The position numbers and the translations under genes are program-made. Shown in pieces: positions 33,476 to 42,574 of a stretch of DNA of 42,730 nt. The notes under the pieces were generated by a model. It searched no databases and was not told the DNA's origin. It saw only the letters and a list, made by a program, of their open reading frames with translations. The number at the start of each line of letters is the position of its first letter. The first letter of the stretch is position 1. Origin of the DNA: an uncultured Campylobacter sp. (GTDB taxonomy: Bacteria > Campylobacterota > Campylobacteria > Campylobacterales > Campylobacteraceae); assembly GCA_937990735.1 (NCBI GenBank), contig CALKQT010000078.1, forward strand, positions 1-42,730, in the 5' to 3' direction.

Positions 33476-33829
33476 CTAGCGCCGATAAGCGTCGCCTTGC
33501 AGCTTTTTACGGCGCAGTTTTAAGTCCTTCTCATTTTTATTGTTTCGCTCCTTGATGTCTTGCATCGGCTGCTTTTTCATCGAAAAATCATCGTGGTCGC
33601 CTACGCTTTTTGATTCACGCTGTAAATTATTTTGCAAGCTTTGCCTATCTAATTCATTTTTTTGACGATTTAACAAAATTTCACTATGGTTTTTCTCAAA
33701 TTCTGATTGTTTATCGTTCGCAGCATATACGCTAACGCCGAGGCCTACTGCGTCATCTTGCGCTCTTAACGCCGTGCAATCAGCAAATATCGCGCCACAA
33801 AGCAGCCAAAATATCAAAGCCTTTTTCAT
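33476..33829 (-). CDS. small secreted charged protein at the end of the macAB-tolC operon
   Basis: 117 residues. A signal peptide (KKALIFWLLCGAIFADCTALRA, cut near residue 22-24) is followed by a short linker and a highly charged, Asn/Gln/Lys-rich helical body (residues ~40-117: NHSEILLNRQKNELDRQSLQ, then KERNNKNEKDLKLRRKKLQG). No family was recognised. Its ATG overlaps the TolC-like gene's stop as ATGA, so it is made together with the pump. It could be a periplasmic partner or an exported substrate; both are guesses. Confidence 0.65.
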   Translation of the reverse strand: MKKALIFWLLCGAIFADCTALRAQDDAVGLGVSVYAANDKQSEFEKNHSEILLNRQKNELDRQSLQNNLQRESKSVGDHDDFSMKKQPMQDIKERNNKNEKDLKLRRKKLQGDAYRR

Positions 33830-35184
33830 TTGCGTTTAAATTTACCTGCCATCGCGCGATAGATCGCCGCCTCGTTTTGAAGCGTCAAATATCTTTGATT
33901 TAGCTCGTTTATCTTAGCATTTACGGCGTCAGTGCGGGCTTCTAGCATATCCTTTAGCTCGCTTGAACCTGCTTCGTATTTCGCAGCGTAAAGATCGGCA
34001 ATACGCGCCTTTTCGTCATAAGCGGCACTTAAATTTTTAAGGTTAGCCAGATTGATCTGATAAATTCTATATAAATTTAGCACCTCATTCGTAGCGTTAG
34101 AAAGCGTCTGTTCATAATTTACGACGTTTTTGCGAAAAGCGATCTCTGAAATTTTAAGGCGGTTTTCAACCCTCGCATAATCCAAAAACGGCAGACTTAT
34201 GCTTACGTTGCCGCTTAAAAAATTTAGCTTGAAGCTATCGTTAGCGCTCACGCCTTGCCCGTTAGTAAGCCCTGCGCCTAAATTTACGCTAGGAAAGAAA
34301 TTTAACTTAGCGGTCTGTTCGTCGTAAAAGCTGGAATTTAGCCTAGCGATCGCAGCTCTAATATCTGGGCGGTTAGCAAGCGCCGTGTAAGGCACATTTA
34401 GATCAACGCCTTGGAATTCTATGGAATTTATCGAATCGGTGTTATCATCAAACTGCAAGCTGGAGGAGATGAGATTCCTCATATATTTATGATTATCCTC
34501 GATATTTTTTTGAATGCTTAAGACCTTGTTTTCAAGCCCTAGGATAGAATTTTGAATCTGCCTATAATCTAGCTGCTCGGACTTGCCGTAATCATATTTT
34601 GCCTTGATTATCTTTTCGATCTCTCGGTAATCGCTTAAATTCTGTTTTGTCCATTTTAGCGAATCGTTTAGATAAAGCATCTCAAAGTAGCCGCTTACGA
34701 CGGAATTTATAAGAGTCAGGCGAGTATTTTCAAGATCAAACTCGCTGGCTTTAGCGTTCCAGCCCTCGGCATTTACCGCCGAGCGGATCTTGCCGAAAAG
34801 ATCAAGCTCATAGCTTACGTTAAAGCCCGAGCTATAGGTTTTGTTCCAATTCGAGCCGGTGCTTATGTCGCGATTAGCGCCCGCACTCCACGAGCTACTT
34901 AGCGTAGGAAAAAGATCAGCCCTGCTTAGCCCTAAATTTGCATAAGCACTCTCAACATTTAAAGCCGCTGTTTTTAGATCGTAGTTGTTCGCAAGGGCTT
35001 GATCTACAAGCTTATTTAGGTATGATTCGCCATATTTTTTATACCACAGCGTATCGATTTCATAGCTTGCATTTTCGTCCTTGAAATGCTCTACAGGCTT
35101 AAATTCGACCTCACTTTGATTTGAGGCGCAACCGCCAATAAAAACAGCTAAAACGCCGCTTAAAATTACTTTGGAATTTATCAT
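33826..35184 (-). CDS. TolC-family outer membrane efflux lipoprotein (NodT type)
   Basis: 452 residues with lipobox FIGGCA (Cys19). Two TolC repeats: YLNKLVDQALANNYDLKTAALNVESAYANLGLSRADLFPTL-type opening, GLSRADLFPTLSSSWSAG, then LANRPDIRAAIARLNSSFYDEQTAKLNFFPSVNLGAG and a helical C-terminal half. It forms the outer membrane channel of the MacAB pump encoded just upstream, 13 bases away. Confidence 0.93.
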   Translation of the reverse strand: MINSKVILSGVLAVFIGGCASNQSEVEFKPVEHFKDENASYEIDTLWYKKYGESYLNKLVDQALANNYDLKTAALNVESAYANLGLSRADLFPTLSSSWSAGANRDISTGSNWNKTYSSGFNVSYELDLFGKIRSAVNAEGWNAKASEFDLENTRLTLINSVVSGYFEMLYLNDSLKWTKQNLSDYREIEKIIKAKYDYGKSEQLDYRQIQNSILGLENKVLSIQKNIEDNHKYMRNLISSSLQFDDNTDSINSIEFQGVDLNVPYTALANRPDIRAAIARLNSSFYDEQTAKLNFFPSVNLGAGLTNGQGVSANDSFKLNFLSGNVSISLPFLDYARVENRLKISEIAFRKNVVNYEQTLSNATNEVLNLYRIYQINLANLKNLSAAYDEKARIADLYAAKYEAGSSELKDMLEARTDAVNAKINELNQRYLTLQNEAAIYRAMAGKFKRK

Positions 35185-35197
35185 TTTCTCTCCTTGG

Positions 35198-37126
35198 TTA
35201 TTCTTGTGCTAAAGCATCTATCGGATTTAATCTGCTGGCGTTTCTTGCTGGCAGATAGCCGAAAACTATACCGATCGCGGACGACGCCGCAAAGGCGATC
35301 ACGAAAGGCGCCGTAGTGAATTTCATCGCAAAATCCGGGCTTATGGTATTAAACGCAAATCCAAGCGCCAAAGCGATTAAAATTCCTAAAGCTCCACCGA
35401 GCGAGCAAAGCAAGATCGCCTCTATCAAAAACTGCTGCAAAATGTTGGATTGTTTCGCGCCGATCGCCATCCTAATGCCGATCTCGCGCGTGCGCTCGGT
35501 GACGCTTACGAGCATTATATTCATCACGCCGATACCGCCCACGACGAGCGAGATCACCGCGATCGAGGAGATCAGAATCGTCATCGTGCCGGTAGTGCTT
35601 TGTATTGTTTGTTTGATAGTATCTGCGTTCATCGTATGAAAATCCCGCGAGCCGTGTCTTTGGATAAGTAGCTGAGTTAGGCTTTCTTCGGCCACTTGAG
35701 TATTGACATCGTCTTTGATTTTGATGGTGATAGAGCTGATTTTTCGATTGCCCGTGATTTTATTCATCACGGTTGAGTACGGTGCGTAAATTCTTAAATT
35801 TTCGTTGCTTCCGAAGGCGTTTTTATCCTTGCCCGAAACTCCTATGATCTTAAGTGGCTTACCCGAAAATAAAATCGTCTTGCCGATCGGATCGGAATTT
35901 TTAAAAAATGTTTTTTTAGTGTTTGGATCGATAATCGCGACAGAGGCAGAATTTTTAATATCATCGTCGCTAAAATTTCTACCATCTTCTATATCTATGC
36001 CATTAACCGCCAAAGAATTCACGCCGCCGCCGCGCAGTTGAGCCTTGGAGCTTAAATTAGCATATGTTGCCGTACCGCTTGCAGAAGCATTTGGTGTGGC
36101 ATAATCGACGTAGGGCTGGCGCGCCAAAACTTTAGAATCGCTTATCGTAAGGGTGCTCACGAAGCCCGCACGCACGTCGCCGAAATTTTTACCGGGAAAG
36201 ATATCGATCGTATTGGTGCCAATTTTACGGATCTCGGATAAAATTTGCTCCTCCGAACCCTTACCGAGAGCTACTACGCAGATAACAGACGCAATGCCGA
36301 TGATGATGCCTAGCATCGTCAAAATTGATCTTAATTTATGCGAAAATATCGCGCTAATCGACATTTTAAAGCTTTCGATGAGCTGATCTTTGCAAAATAT
36401 AAAGGAATTTTTCGTTTTAATCTCCTCTTTTTTGCGCTCAAAAACCCGCTCCGCCTTTCTTTTATCGCTTAAAATTCTGCCGTCTTTGATCTCGATGATA
36501 CGATCCGCAAATTCCGCAATATGCGCGTCATGCGTGACTATGATGATGGTGTGACCCTCTTTGTGCAGCGCCGTTAAAATTTGCATCACCGTCTCGCCGC
36601 TTTTGCTATCAAGCGCGCCAGTTGGTTCGTCTGCCAAAATAACTTCGCCGCCGTTTACCATAGCGCGGGCGATACTTACGCGTTGCTGCTGCCCGCCGCT
36701 AAGCTTGCTCGGTAAATTTTTGGTGCGATCGCCAAGCTCCAGCTTATTCAAAAGCTCTACCGCTCTTTTTGTCCGTTCGCTCGCCCCCACGCCCGCATAC
36801 ACCGCAGGTAGCGAGACGTTTGCGGTCGCGTCCATCGTAGCGATGAGATTATATTTTTGAAAGACAAAGCCGAATTTTTTACTTCTAAGTGCCGCAAGCT
36901 CGTCGCCACTTAAATTCGCGGTCTCGCGACCTTCGATCTTGTAGCTTCCGCTGCTTGGCGTATCGATGCAGCCGATTATATTCATCAGCGTCGATTTTCC
37001 GCTTCCGGATTGCCCGATTATCGATATAAACTCGCCCGCTTCGATATTTAAGCTTACGTCTTTTAGGACGTGGATTTCGTTATCGCCAAGAATGAATTTT
37101 TTGTTTATATCTTTAAGCTCTAGCAT
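35198..37126 (-). CDS. macB: MacB-type ABC transporter (ATPase plus permease)
   Basis: 642 residues. ATPase domain 1-230: Walker A GQSGSGKST, Q-loop FQKYNL, signature LSGGQQQRVSIARA, Walker B VILADEPTGALD, then the H-loop VTHD. The membrane part has a first helix at about 270-290 (LRSILTMLGIIIGIASVICV), a large periplasmic domain (~295-515) and three C-terminal helices, the MacB FtsX-like layout. It drives export of substrates from the periplasm through TolC. It is 21 bases after macA. Confidence 0.95.
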   Translation of the reverse strand: MLELKDINKKFILGDNEIHVLKDVSLNIEAGEFISIIGQSGSGKSTLMNIIGCIDTPSSGSYKIEGRETANLSGDELAALRSKKFGFVFQKYNLIATMDATANVSLPAVYAGVGASERTKRAVELLNKLELGDRTKNLPSKLSGGQQQRVSIARAMVNGGEVILADEPTGALDSKSGETVMQILTALHKEGHTIIIVTHDAHIAEFADRIIEIKDGRILSDKRKAERVFERKKEEIKTKNSFIFCKDQLIESFKMSISAIFSHKLRSILTMLGIIIGIASVICVVALGKGSEEQILSEIRKIGTNTIDIFPGKNFGDVRAGFVSTLTISDSKVLARQPYVDYATPNASASGTATYANLSSKAQLRGGGVNSLAVNGIDIEDGRNFSDDDIKNSASVAIIDPNTKKTFFKNSDPIGKTILFSGKPLKIIGVSGKDKNAFGSNENLRIYAPYSTVMNKITGNRKISSITIKIKDDVNTQVAEESLTQLLIQRHGSRDFHTMNADTIKQTIQSTTGTMTILISSIAVISLVVGGIGVMNIMLVSVTERTREIGIRMAIGAKQSNILQQFLIEAILLCSLGGALGILIALALGFAFNTISPDFAMKFTTAPFVIAFAASSAIGIVFGYLPARNASRLNPIDALAQE

Positions 37127-37147
37127 ATTTGCACCATAAAATTTTAA

Positions 37148-38332
37148 CTAAAACACCATCGGAGGCCCGTCCATATTTAACGGCGCGGCTTTTCCGTCAG
37201 CGATAAGCACCTCATCTTTTTCATCCAAACCGCTTAAAATTTCGGTATTCAAATCGTCGCTGACGCCCGTTTTTACGTATCGCTGCTCAGGCTCTTTGCC
37301 GTTAAGCACCGTGACGTAATCGCCTTTCGCGTCGCGCTTGATAACGGAGGTAGGTAGGTAGCTCGTATTGTTCGCTTCGCTTACGATTATGTTGTTTTCG
37401 GTCGTCATCCCGATCTTTAAAAAATCATTTTCGTTGTCTACGAGCATCTTTGCATAAAAATAGATCGCGCTGTCGCTGCTACTCGAAGAATAAGACGATC
37501 CGCTAGAGGTTTTATCGTACGTCCCGTCGCTAAGCGTGGTAAGACCGGGGTCGATCTTGTAAATTTTAGCCTTTTTGATATTATCCAGATCCGATAGTAT
37601 GGAGTATTCTACGTCCATTCCGACCTTTACTTTGGATATATCGCCCTCTGCGATTTGCATCTTGATCTCCATCTTGCTTAGATCGGCGATCTTTACGATC
37701 GTAGGCGTAGTTTGGTTAGAATTTACGGTTTTGCCCTCCTCTACCGGCATTGAAACGATCGTGCCGCTTATCGGAGCCGTGATCTTGGTATAGCCGAAAT
37801 TTGTCTCTGCGGTGCTTAGCTGAAGTTTGGTCTGCTCGATCTGCGCCTCGATCTGCTTCTGCTCGGCCTCTTTTAAAGCGGCGCTATTTTTGGCGTTTTC
37901 CACAGCCTCTTTGGAAGCGGCGTTTCGTTTATACAGCTGCAGCTCGCGGTTATACTGCGTTTTGGCGTTTTCCGCAGCGATCCTTACCGAAGCCAAATTT
38001 GCCTCGTGGATCAGAAGCTGCGCCTTTTGCTGCGCAATCTCGTTTTCTTGCGTGACCGAGTCGATCTGCGCGATCATATCGCCCTTTTGAACCTTATCGC
38101 CCACTTTGACGTAAAGCTTTTTGATCTGACCGCTTACCTGCGCGCCCACATCGACCAAATCTCTGGCGTAAACCTCTCCCGCAGCCGTCACCGTGCCTCT
38201 GATATCGCCCTTTTCAAGTCTAGTCGTAAGGGCCTTCGGCGCCTCTTCTTGCTTAAAAAATTTACCGTATAAGAAATATATCGCAATAAAGATAAGTACG
38301 ATAGAGCCGATAAATTTCAAGGTTTTTTTCAT
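37148..38332 (-). CDS. macA: MacA-type periplasmic adaptor protein
   Basis: 394 residues. N-terminal membrane helix (about 7-23), lipoyl half-domain GEVYARDLVDVGAQVSGQIK, a long coiled-coil hairpin (about 90-185), the second lipoyl half (TKITAPISGTIVSMPVEEGKTV), a beta-barrel and a C-terminal proximal domain. A short Ser-rich loop (TSSGSSYSSSSSDS) lies near residues 277-290. It links MacB to the outer membrane channel. First gene of the macA-macB-tolC-small protein operon. Confidence 0.94.
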   Translation of the reverse strand: MKKTLKFIGSIVLIFIAIYFLYGKFFKQEEAPKALTTRLEKGDIRGTVTAAGEVYARDLVDVGAQVSGQIKKLYVKVGDKVQKGDMIAQIDSVTQENEIAQQKAQLLIHEANLASVRIAAENAKTQYNRELQLYKRNAASKEAVENAKNSAALKEAEQKQIEAQIEQTKLQLSTAETNFGYTKITAPISGTIVSMPVEEGKTVNSNQTTPTIVKIADLSKMEIKMQIAEGDISKVKVGMDVEYSILSDLDNIKKAKIYKIDPGLTTLSDGTYDKTSSGSSYSSSSSDSAIYFYAKMLVDNENDFLKIGMTTENNIIVSEANNTSYLPTSVIKRDAKGDYVTVLNGKEPEQRYVKTGVSDDLNTEILSGLDEKDEVLIADGKAAPLNMDGPPMVF

Positions 38333-38396
38333 TTTGCCAACTTCAAATAAAATAAGGGCTAATTCTAATGTAAAAATATAAAATTTTAGTTAAATA

Positions 38397-39266
38397 CTAA
38401 ATTCTTTGCTCGCGCACGGCGTAAAATTTCATTATCTTTTTATGTAAAATTAGCGAAACGTAGATCAACGCCGAGCCCGCAAGTAGGCGCGCCAGATCGG
38501 CATCCTTTTGCCAAAATACCAAATTTACGACGATCGCTGCGGGAATGAGCGCGTTATTCATAATCGCAAGCACGCCGCTATCGACTTCGCACGCGCCCTT
38601 GTTCCACAAAAAATACCCCAGAGCGCTGGCTACCGTGCCCAGATACACGATCACCGCGCCCTGCGAGAAGCTAGGATTAAATTTAGAAAAATCCCCGAGC
38701 ACGATCGCGGCAATCGCCGTAACCGCGGTAGCTCCCACAAAAAAGTAGCCGAAAAGCTCCTTCTGCTCGCTAAAGCCGTGGCGCTCCAGCATAAATTTAT
38801 ACGCGCTCTGTCCGAGTCCGAAGCATAAATTTGCGCCTTGCACGAGCAAGAAGCCCGTCAAAAACTCAGAATTTATCGCGCTGAATTTTATCACCAAAGC
38901 ACCGAGCACCGCGACAGCGACGCTAAAAAGATATAGCGCGCGAAATCTAAGTTTAAGCGCGTCGTAAAGCAGCGTCACGTAAAATGGGGTAAATATCGTA
39001 AAAAGCGCCACCTCATAGACCTTCAAATACGCAAAGCTGCGGTAGTAAAAGATATACATCACGCCGATCTGCACTGCGCCCACGGCGCAAATTTTAAGCG
39101 CTAAAGTGGGATTTACGCCGCGAAATTTCATAAACGGCAGGAAGCAAATTAGCGCCAATGATACGCGCGAAAATGCCAAATACGCGCTGTCTATGCCGCG
39201 CAAAAACTCGCCTATCAGCGAGAAGCTAAACGCCCAAATACAAGTAACTAAAATCAGTTTTTTCAA
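38397..39266 (-). CDS. EamA-family (DMT) transporter
   Basis: 289 residues with ten membrane helices in two EamA repeats; the second begins near GFLLVQGANLCFGLGQSAYKF. The start appears to be TTG at 39266 (TTGAAAAAACTG), since the first helix begins only a few residues in and no ATG fits. The ribosome site AGGCGG is inside the hairpin at 39270-39299. The substrate cannot be told; relatives export metabolites or amino acids. Divergent from glmU. Confidence 0.85.
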   Translation of the reverse strand: MKKLILVTCIWAFSFSLIGEFLRGIDSAYLAFSRVSLALICFLPFMKFRGVNPTLALKICAVGAVQIGVMYIFYYRSFAYLKVYEVALFTIFTPFYVTLLYDALKLRFRALYLFSVAVAVLGALVIKFSAINSEFLTGFLLVQGANLCFGLGQSAYKFMLERHGFSEQKELFGYFFVGATAVTAIAAIVLGDFSKFNPSFSQGAVIVYLGTVASALGYFLWNKGACEVDSGVLAIMNNALIPAAIVVNLVFWQKDADLARLLAGSALIYVSLILHKKIMKFYAVREQRI

Positions 39267-39269
39267 AAC

Positions 39270-39299
39270 GTCCGCCTAAGCTTTAAAATTTAGGCGGAC
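39270..39299 (-). promoter_or_regulatory. perfect 10-bp inverted repeat over the EamA ribosome site
   Basis: Arms 39270-39279 and 39290-39299 (GTCCGCCTAA / TTAGGCGGAC) are exact complements with a ten-base loop. It ends four bases before the EamA start codon and contains the only likely ribosome site. A TATAAA on the same strand at 39302-39307 would place it at or near the mRNA 5' end. It may be an RNA hairpin limiting translation or a protein operator. Confidence 0.6.
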
Positions 39300-39382
39300 A
39301 TTTTATAAAATTTTAGTTGAATTTGGGATTTAAATTTCGTCCGCGCGGCATAAATTTAGGTTTTTATTTATTTTAAATGTGT

Positions 39383-39412
39383 TAAAATTATCCGATTTTT
39401 GAAATTTAAGGG
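39383..39412 (+). promoter_or_regulatory. possible -10 box and ribosome site of glmU
   Basis: TAAAAT at 39383-39388, preceded by TGTG-T like an extended -10, then AAGGG at 39408-39412 just before the ATG at 39418. No clear -35. Confidence 0.45.
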
Positions 39413-39417
39413 TAAAA

Positions 39418-40719
39418 ATGAACGACGTTTCGGTTATAGTTCTTGCCGCAGGGCTGGGCACTCGGATGAAGTCGCAAAAAGCTAAGGTTCTTTTCGAGCT
39501 TTGCGGCGAGCCGATGATAATCCACATCTTAAAGAAAGCTTACGAAATTTCAAACGACGTGAGCGTGATTTTACACTACCAATTCGACGAGGTTAAAAGC
39601 GCGGTTCTAGCGCACTTTCCAAATGCTAAAATCTACAAACAAGACCACGAGCATTTCCCCGGCACTGCGGGCGGACTAAAAGAGGTCGAAATCCGCGGAG
39701 CCAAAACGCTCATAATCTGCGGCGATATGCCTTTAGTAAAAAGCGCCGAGCTTCGCAAACTCTGCGAGGGGGACGCGGAAGTAAATCTAAGCGTTTTTAG
39801 CGCGCGCGATCCATTCGGATACGGCCGCGTAATCACCCGCGGCGGCGAGATTTTAAAGATCGTCGAGCAAAAGGACGCAAGCGAGGAGGAAAAGGCGGTA
39901 AAAGACGCAAACGCCGGCTGCTACTGCTTCAAAAGCGAGGCATTGAAACAAATCCTACCGCAGATCAAACCAGATAACGCGCAAAAAGAGTACTACCTCA
40001 CAGACGCGATCAAAATCGCCAAAGATATGGGCCTAAAATGCGCCGCCGTGTGGGTGGACGAGCAAAGCTTCATGGGCATAAACGATAAGCTCGCCCTCAG
40101 CATCGCCGAAAATTTAATGCAAAACGAGATCAAAGAAAATTTGATGAAGCAAGGCGTTTTGATGCGCCTGCCTCAAAGCATCTACATCGACAGCAGAGCG
40201 AAATTTATCGGCGAGTGCGAGCTGCAAGAAAACGTAAGTATCATCGGTCCTTGCGTGATCGAAAGCTCGCTCATCAAAAGCGGCTGCGTCATCGAAGATA
40301 GCATCGTAAAAAACTCCGACATCGGTCCGATGGCGCATCTGCGCCCAAAATGCGAAGTTGCTGATACTCATATCGGAAATTTCGTCGAGCTTAAAAACGC
40401 GAAAGTAAACAAGATCAAGGCGGGGCATTTAAGCTATCTTGGGGATTGCGAGATCGATGAGGGCAGCAATATCGGCTGCGGCACGATTACGTGCAACTAC
40501 GACGGCAAGAAAAAATACAAAACGATAATCGGCAAAAACGTCTTTATCGGCTCGGACACGCAGCTAGTAGCGCCCGTGCGGATAGCCGACGACGTCATAA
40601 TCGCTGCGGGCACGACGGTTACGAGCGACGTTCCGAGCGGCGCGCTGGCGATCAGCCGAAGCAAACAAATCAACAAAGATGGGTTTTTCCATAAATTTTT
40701 TAGGAGTGAAGATGAATAA
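39418..40719 (+). CDS. glmU: bifunctional UDP-GlcNAc pyrophosphorylase / GlcN-1-P acetyltransferase
   Basis: 433 residues. The N-terminal uridyltransferase has VIVLAAGLGTRMKSQKAKVL, then the FPGTAGGL segment, ICGDMPLV and GYGRVI. The C-terminal left-handed beta helix runs from about 250 with hexapeptide repeats, RPKCEVADTHIGNFVELKNA, HLSYLGDCEIDEGSNIGCGT and NCNYDGKKKY-like acetyl-CoA residues (TCNYDGKKKYKT). It makes UDP-GlcNAc for peptidoglycan and lipid A. First gene of a three-gene plus-strand run; its end overlaps coaBC by eight bases. Confidence 0.97.
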   Translation: MNDVSVIVLAAGLGTRMKSQKAKVLFELCGEPMIIHILKKAYEISNDVSVILHYQFDEVKSAVLAHFPNAKIYKQDHEHFPGTAGGLKEVEIRGAKTLIICGDMPLVKSAELRKLCEGDAEVNLSVFSARDPFGYGRVITRGGEILKIVEQKDASEEEKAVKDANAGCYCFKSEALKQILPQIKPDNAQKEYYLTDAIKIAKDMGLKCAAVWVDEQSFMGINDKLALSIAENLMQNEIKENLMKQGVLMRLPQSIYIDSRAKFIGECELQENVSIIGPCVIESSLIKSGCVIEDSIVKNSDIGPMAHLRPKCEVADTHIGNFVELKNAKVNKIKAGHLSYLGDCEIDEGSNIGCGTITCNYDGKKKYKTIIGKNVFIGSDTQLVAPVRIADDVIIAAGTTVTSDVPSGALAISRSKQINKDGFFHKFFRSEDE

Positions 40720-41893
40720 GAAAAAGGTTTTACTCGCGGTTTGCGGGAGTATCAGTTTTTACAAAGCATTTGAAATTTTATCCGCTCTGAAAAAGTCGAA
40801 TTTCGACGTCTATGTCGCGCTTAGCGACGGCGTGCAGGAGTTTGTCAGCTACAAGGCATTCGAGGCGCTGTGCGATCACCCGGTACTTTGCAAAGCCAAC
40901 GAAAACTGGCAGGCCGGCATCAACCACATCACTTATTCCAAGGTGGATTTAGTTTTGATCGCGCCTGCGACGGCAAATACGATAAACAAGCTCGCGTGGG
41001 GCGTCTGTGACAACGTATTTTTAGAGGTACTAAACGCGGCTTTCGCCCACGCCAAGGTAGTTATCGCGCCGGCTGCGAACCCCGCACTACTTGAAAATAA
41101 CATCACAAAAAACTGCATCGATATGCTAAAAGCAAGCGTGAATGCGTATTTTGTGGATCCGATAGAAAAAACCCTAGCTTGCGGCGACACCGGCAAGGGC
41201 GGACTAGCGAGCACCAAGGCGATTATGCAGACGCTAAAGCGCGCGCTTTACAACGATAAATTTTGGGAGGATAAAACCGTCATCATCACCGGAGGCGCGA
41301 CGATCGAAAAGATCGACAGCGTGCGCGGCATTACGAATTTCTCCAGCGGCAAAACCTCCAAAGCGATTGCCGACGCGCTGTTTTACCTAGGCGCGGACGT
41401 TACGCTGATCTCTAGCAACGAATATGAAAATTTACCATACAAGCTCGTTAAATTTGAAAGCACTATCGGGCTAAAATCGGCGCTTGACAGCACAAAATTC
41501 CCAGACGGCGCATATTTGATAATGGCGGCCGCGGTAAGCGACTATTCGCCGAAAGTTCGCTATAAAGACAAGGTGAAAAAAGCGGAGATCGGCGAAATTT
41601 GGAATTTACGTCTAGGCGAAAACGAAGATATCTTAAGCTCCGTGCGCGGAAATATCAAAAAGGTGGGCTTTAAACTCGAAACCGACCGCGAAAATGCCGT
41701 CGGCGAGGCCAAACGCATGCTAAACGAAAAGCACCTCGACGCCGTCTGCCTAAACGTGCTGGACGATATCATTAAGCTTGGCGGTGACGTTCTTAAGGTC
41801 ACTTTCATCACAAAAAACGATCAGGTCGTAATCGACACCGCGCCGAAGGACGAAGTCGCCCTAAAAATCGCGGCTGAGCTGAAAAAAATCTGA
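40712..41893 (+). CDS. coaBC: phosphopantothenoylcysteine decarboxylase / synthetase
   Basis: 393 residues from the ATG at 40712 (TAGGAGTGAAG upstream); the frame to 40679 lies inside glmU. The CoaC flavoprotein domain (1-185) has VCGSISFYKAFEILSALKKS, LIAPATANTINKLAWGVCDN, VIAPAANPALLENN (the PxMN-like active segment) and the catalytic Cys in LACGDTGKGGLAS. The CoaB domain has IITGGATIEKIDSVRGITNF, SSGKTSKAIADALF and VGFKLETD. Together they make 4'-phosphopantetheine for CoA. Confidence 0.96.
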   Translation: MNKKKVLLAVCGSISFYKAFEILSALKKSNFDVYVALSDGVQEFVSYKAFEALCDHPVLCKANENWQAGINHITYSKVDLVLIAPATANTINKLAWGVCDNVFLEVLNAAFAHAKVVIAPAANPALLENNITKNCIDMLKASVNAYFVDPIEKTLACGDTGKGGLASTKAIMQTLKRALYNDKFWEDKTVIITGGATIEKIDSVRGITNFSSGKTSKAIADALFYLGADVTLISSNEYENLPYKLVKFESTIGLKSALDSTKFPDGAYLIMAAAVSDYSPKVRYKDKVKKAEIGEIWNLRLGENEDILSSVRGNIKKVGFKLETDRENAVGEAKRMLNEKHLDAVCLNVLDDIIKLGGDVLKVTFITKNDQVVIDTAPKDEVALKIAAELKKI

Positions 41894-41896
41894 TCC

Positions 41897-42574
41897 GTGA
41901 ATAGCCTAAATCATCTAGCTCTTGTGATGGACGGTAACGGGCGCTGGGCGAAAAAGCGCGGTCTGCTGCGCACCGGCGGGCACGAAGCGGGTGCGGAGGT
42001 CGTGGAGCAGATCTGCGAGTTTTGCATCGACGAAGGCATCGCAAACCTCACACTCTACGCCTTTAGCACCGAAAATTGGAAGCGCCCGAAAAGTGAAGTG
42101 GAATTTTTGATGAAGTTGCTGCAAAAATTCCTAATTTCACGCCGCGAAAAATTTATCCAAAACGGGATAAAATTCTATCCGATCGGCGACATATCGGCTT
42201 TTGACGGCGATCTGCGAAGCGAGATAGAATATCTTTCAAATTTAACTCAAAACGGGCGAGCGCTAAATTTTAACCTAGCGATCAACTACGGCTCTCGCGA
42301 CGAGATCGTGCGAGCGTGCGAGCGGCTGCTTGCAAGCGGCGAGCGGCTAAGCGAAGCGGGCATCGGCGCGTATCTGGATACCGCGCACAGCGGCGACGTG
42401 GATCTGCTGGTGCGCACGGGCGGCGAGCAGCGGCTATCTAATTTCTTGCTTTGGCAGGCAAGCTACGCCGAGCTTGCGTTTACGCCTACGCTGTGGCCGG
42501 ATTTTAGGCGCGAGGAGCTTGCGCGCATAGTGGATGATTTCCGCCGCAAACAGCGCCGCTTCGGCGGTCTTTGA
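41897..42574 (+). CDS. uppS: undecaprenyl diphosphate synthase
   Basis: 225 residues from GTG at 41897, three bases after the coaBC stop. Cis-prenyltransferase motifs: LALVMDGNGRWAKKRG, TLYAFSTENWKRPKSEV, FNLAINYGSRDEIVRA, LLVRTGGEQRLSNFLLWQASYAEL and FTPTLWPDF. It makes the C55 lipid carrier for peptidoglycan and surface glycans. It has no strong ribosome site, so translation probably depends on coaBC coupling. Confidence 0.96.
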   Translation: MNSLNHLALVMDGNGRWAKKRGLLRTGGHEAGAEVVEQICEFCIDEGIANLTLYAFSTENWKRPKSEVEFLMKLLQKFLISRREKFIQNGIKFYPIGDISAFDGDLRSEIEYLSNLTQNGRALNFNLAINYGSRDEIVRACERLLASGERLSEAGIGAYLDTAHSGDVDLLVRTGGEQRLSNFLLWQASYAELAFTPTLWPDFRREELARIVDDFRRKQRRFGGL

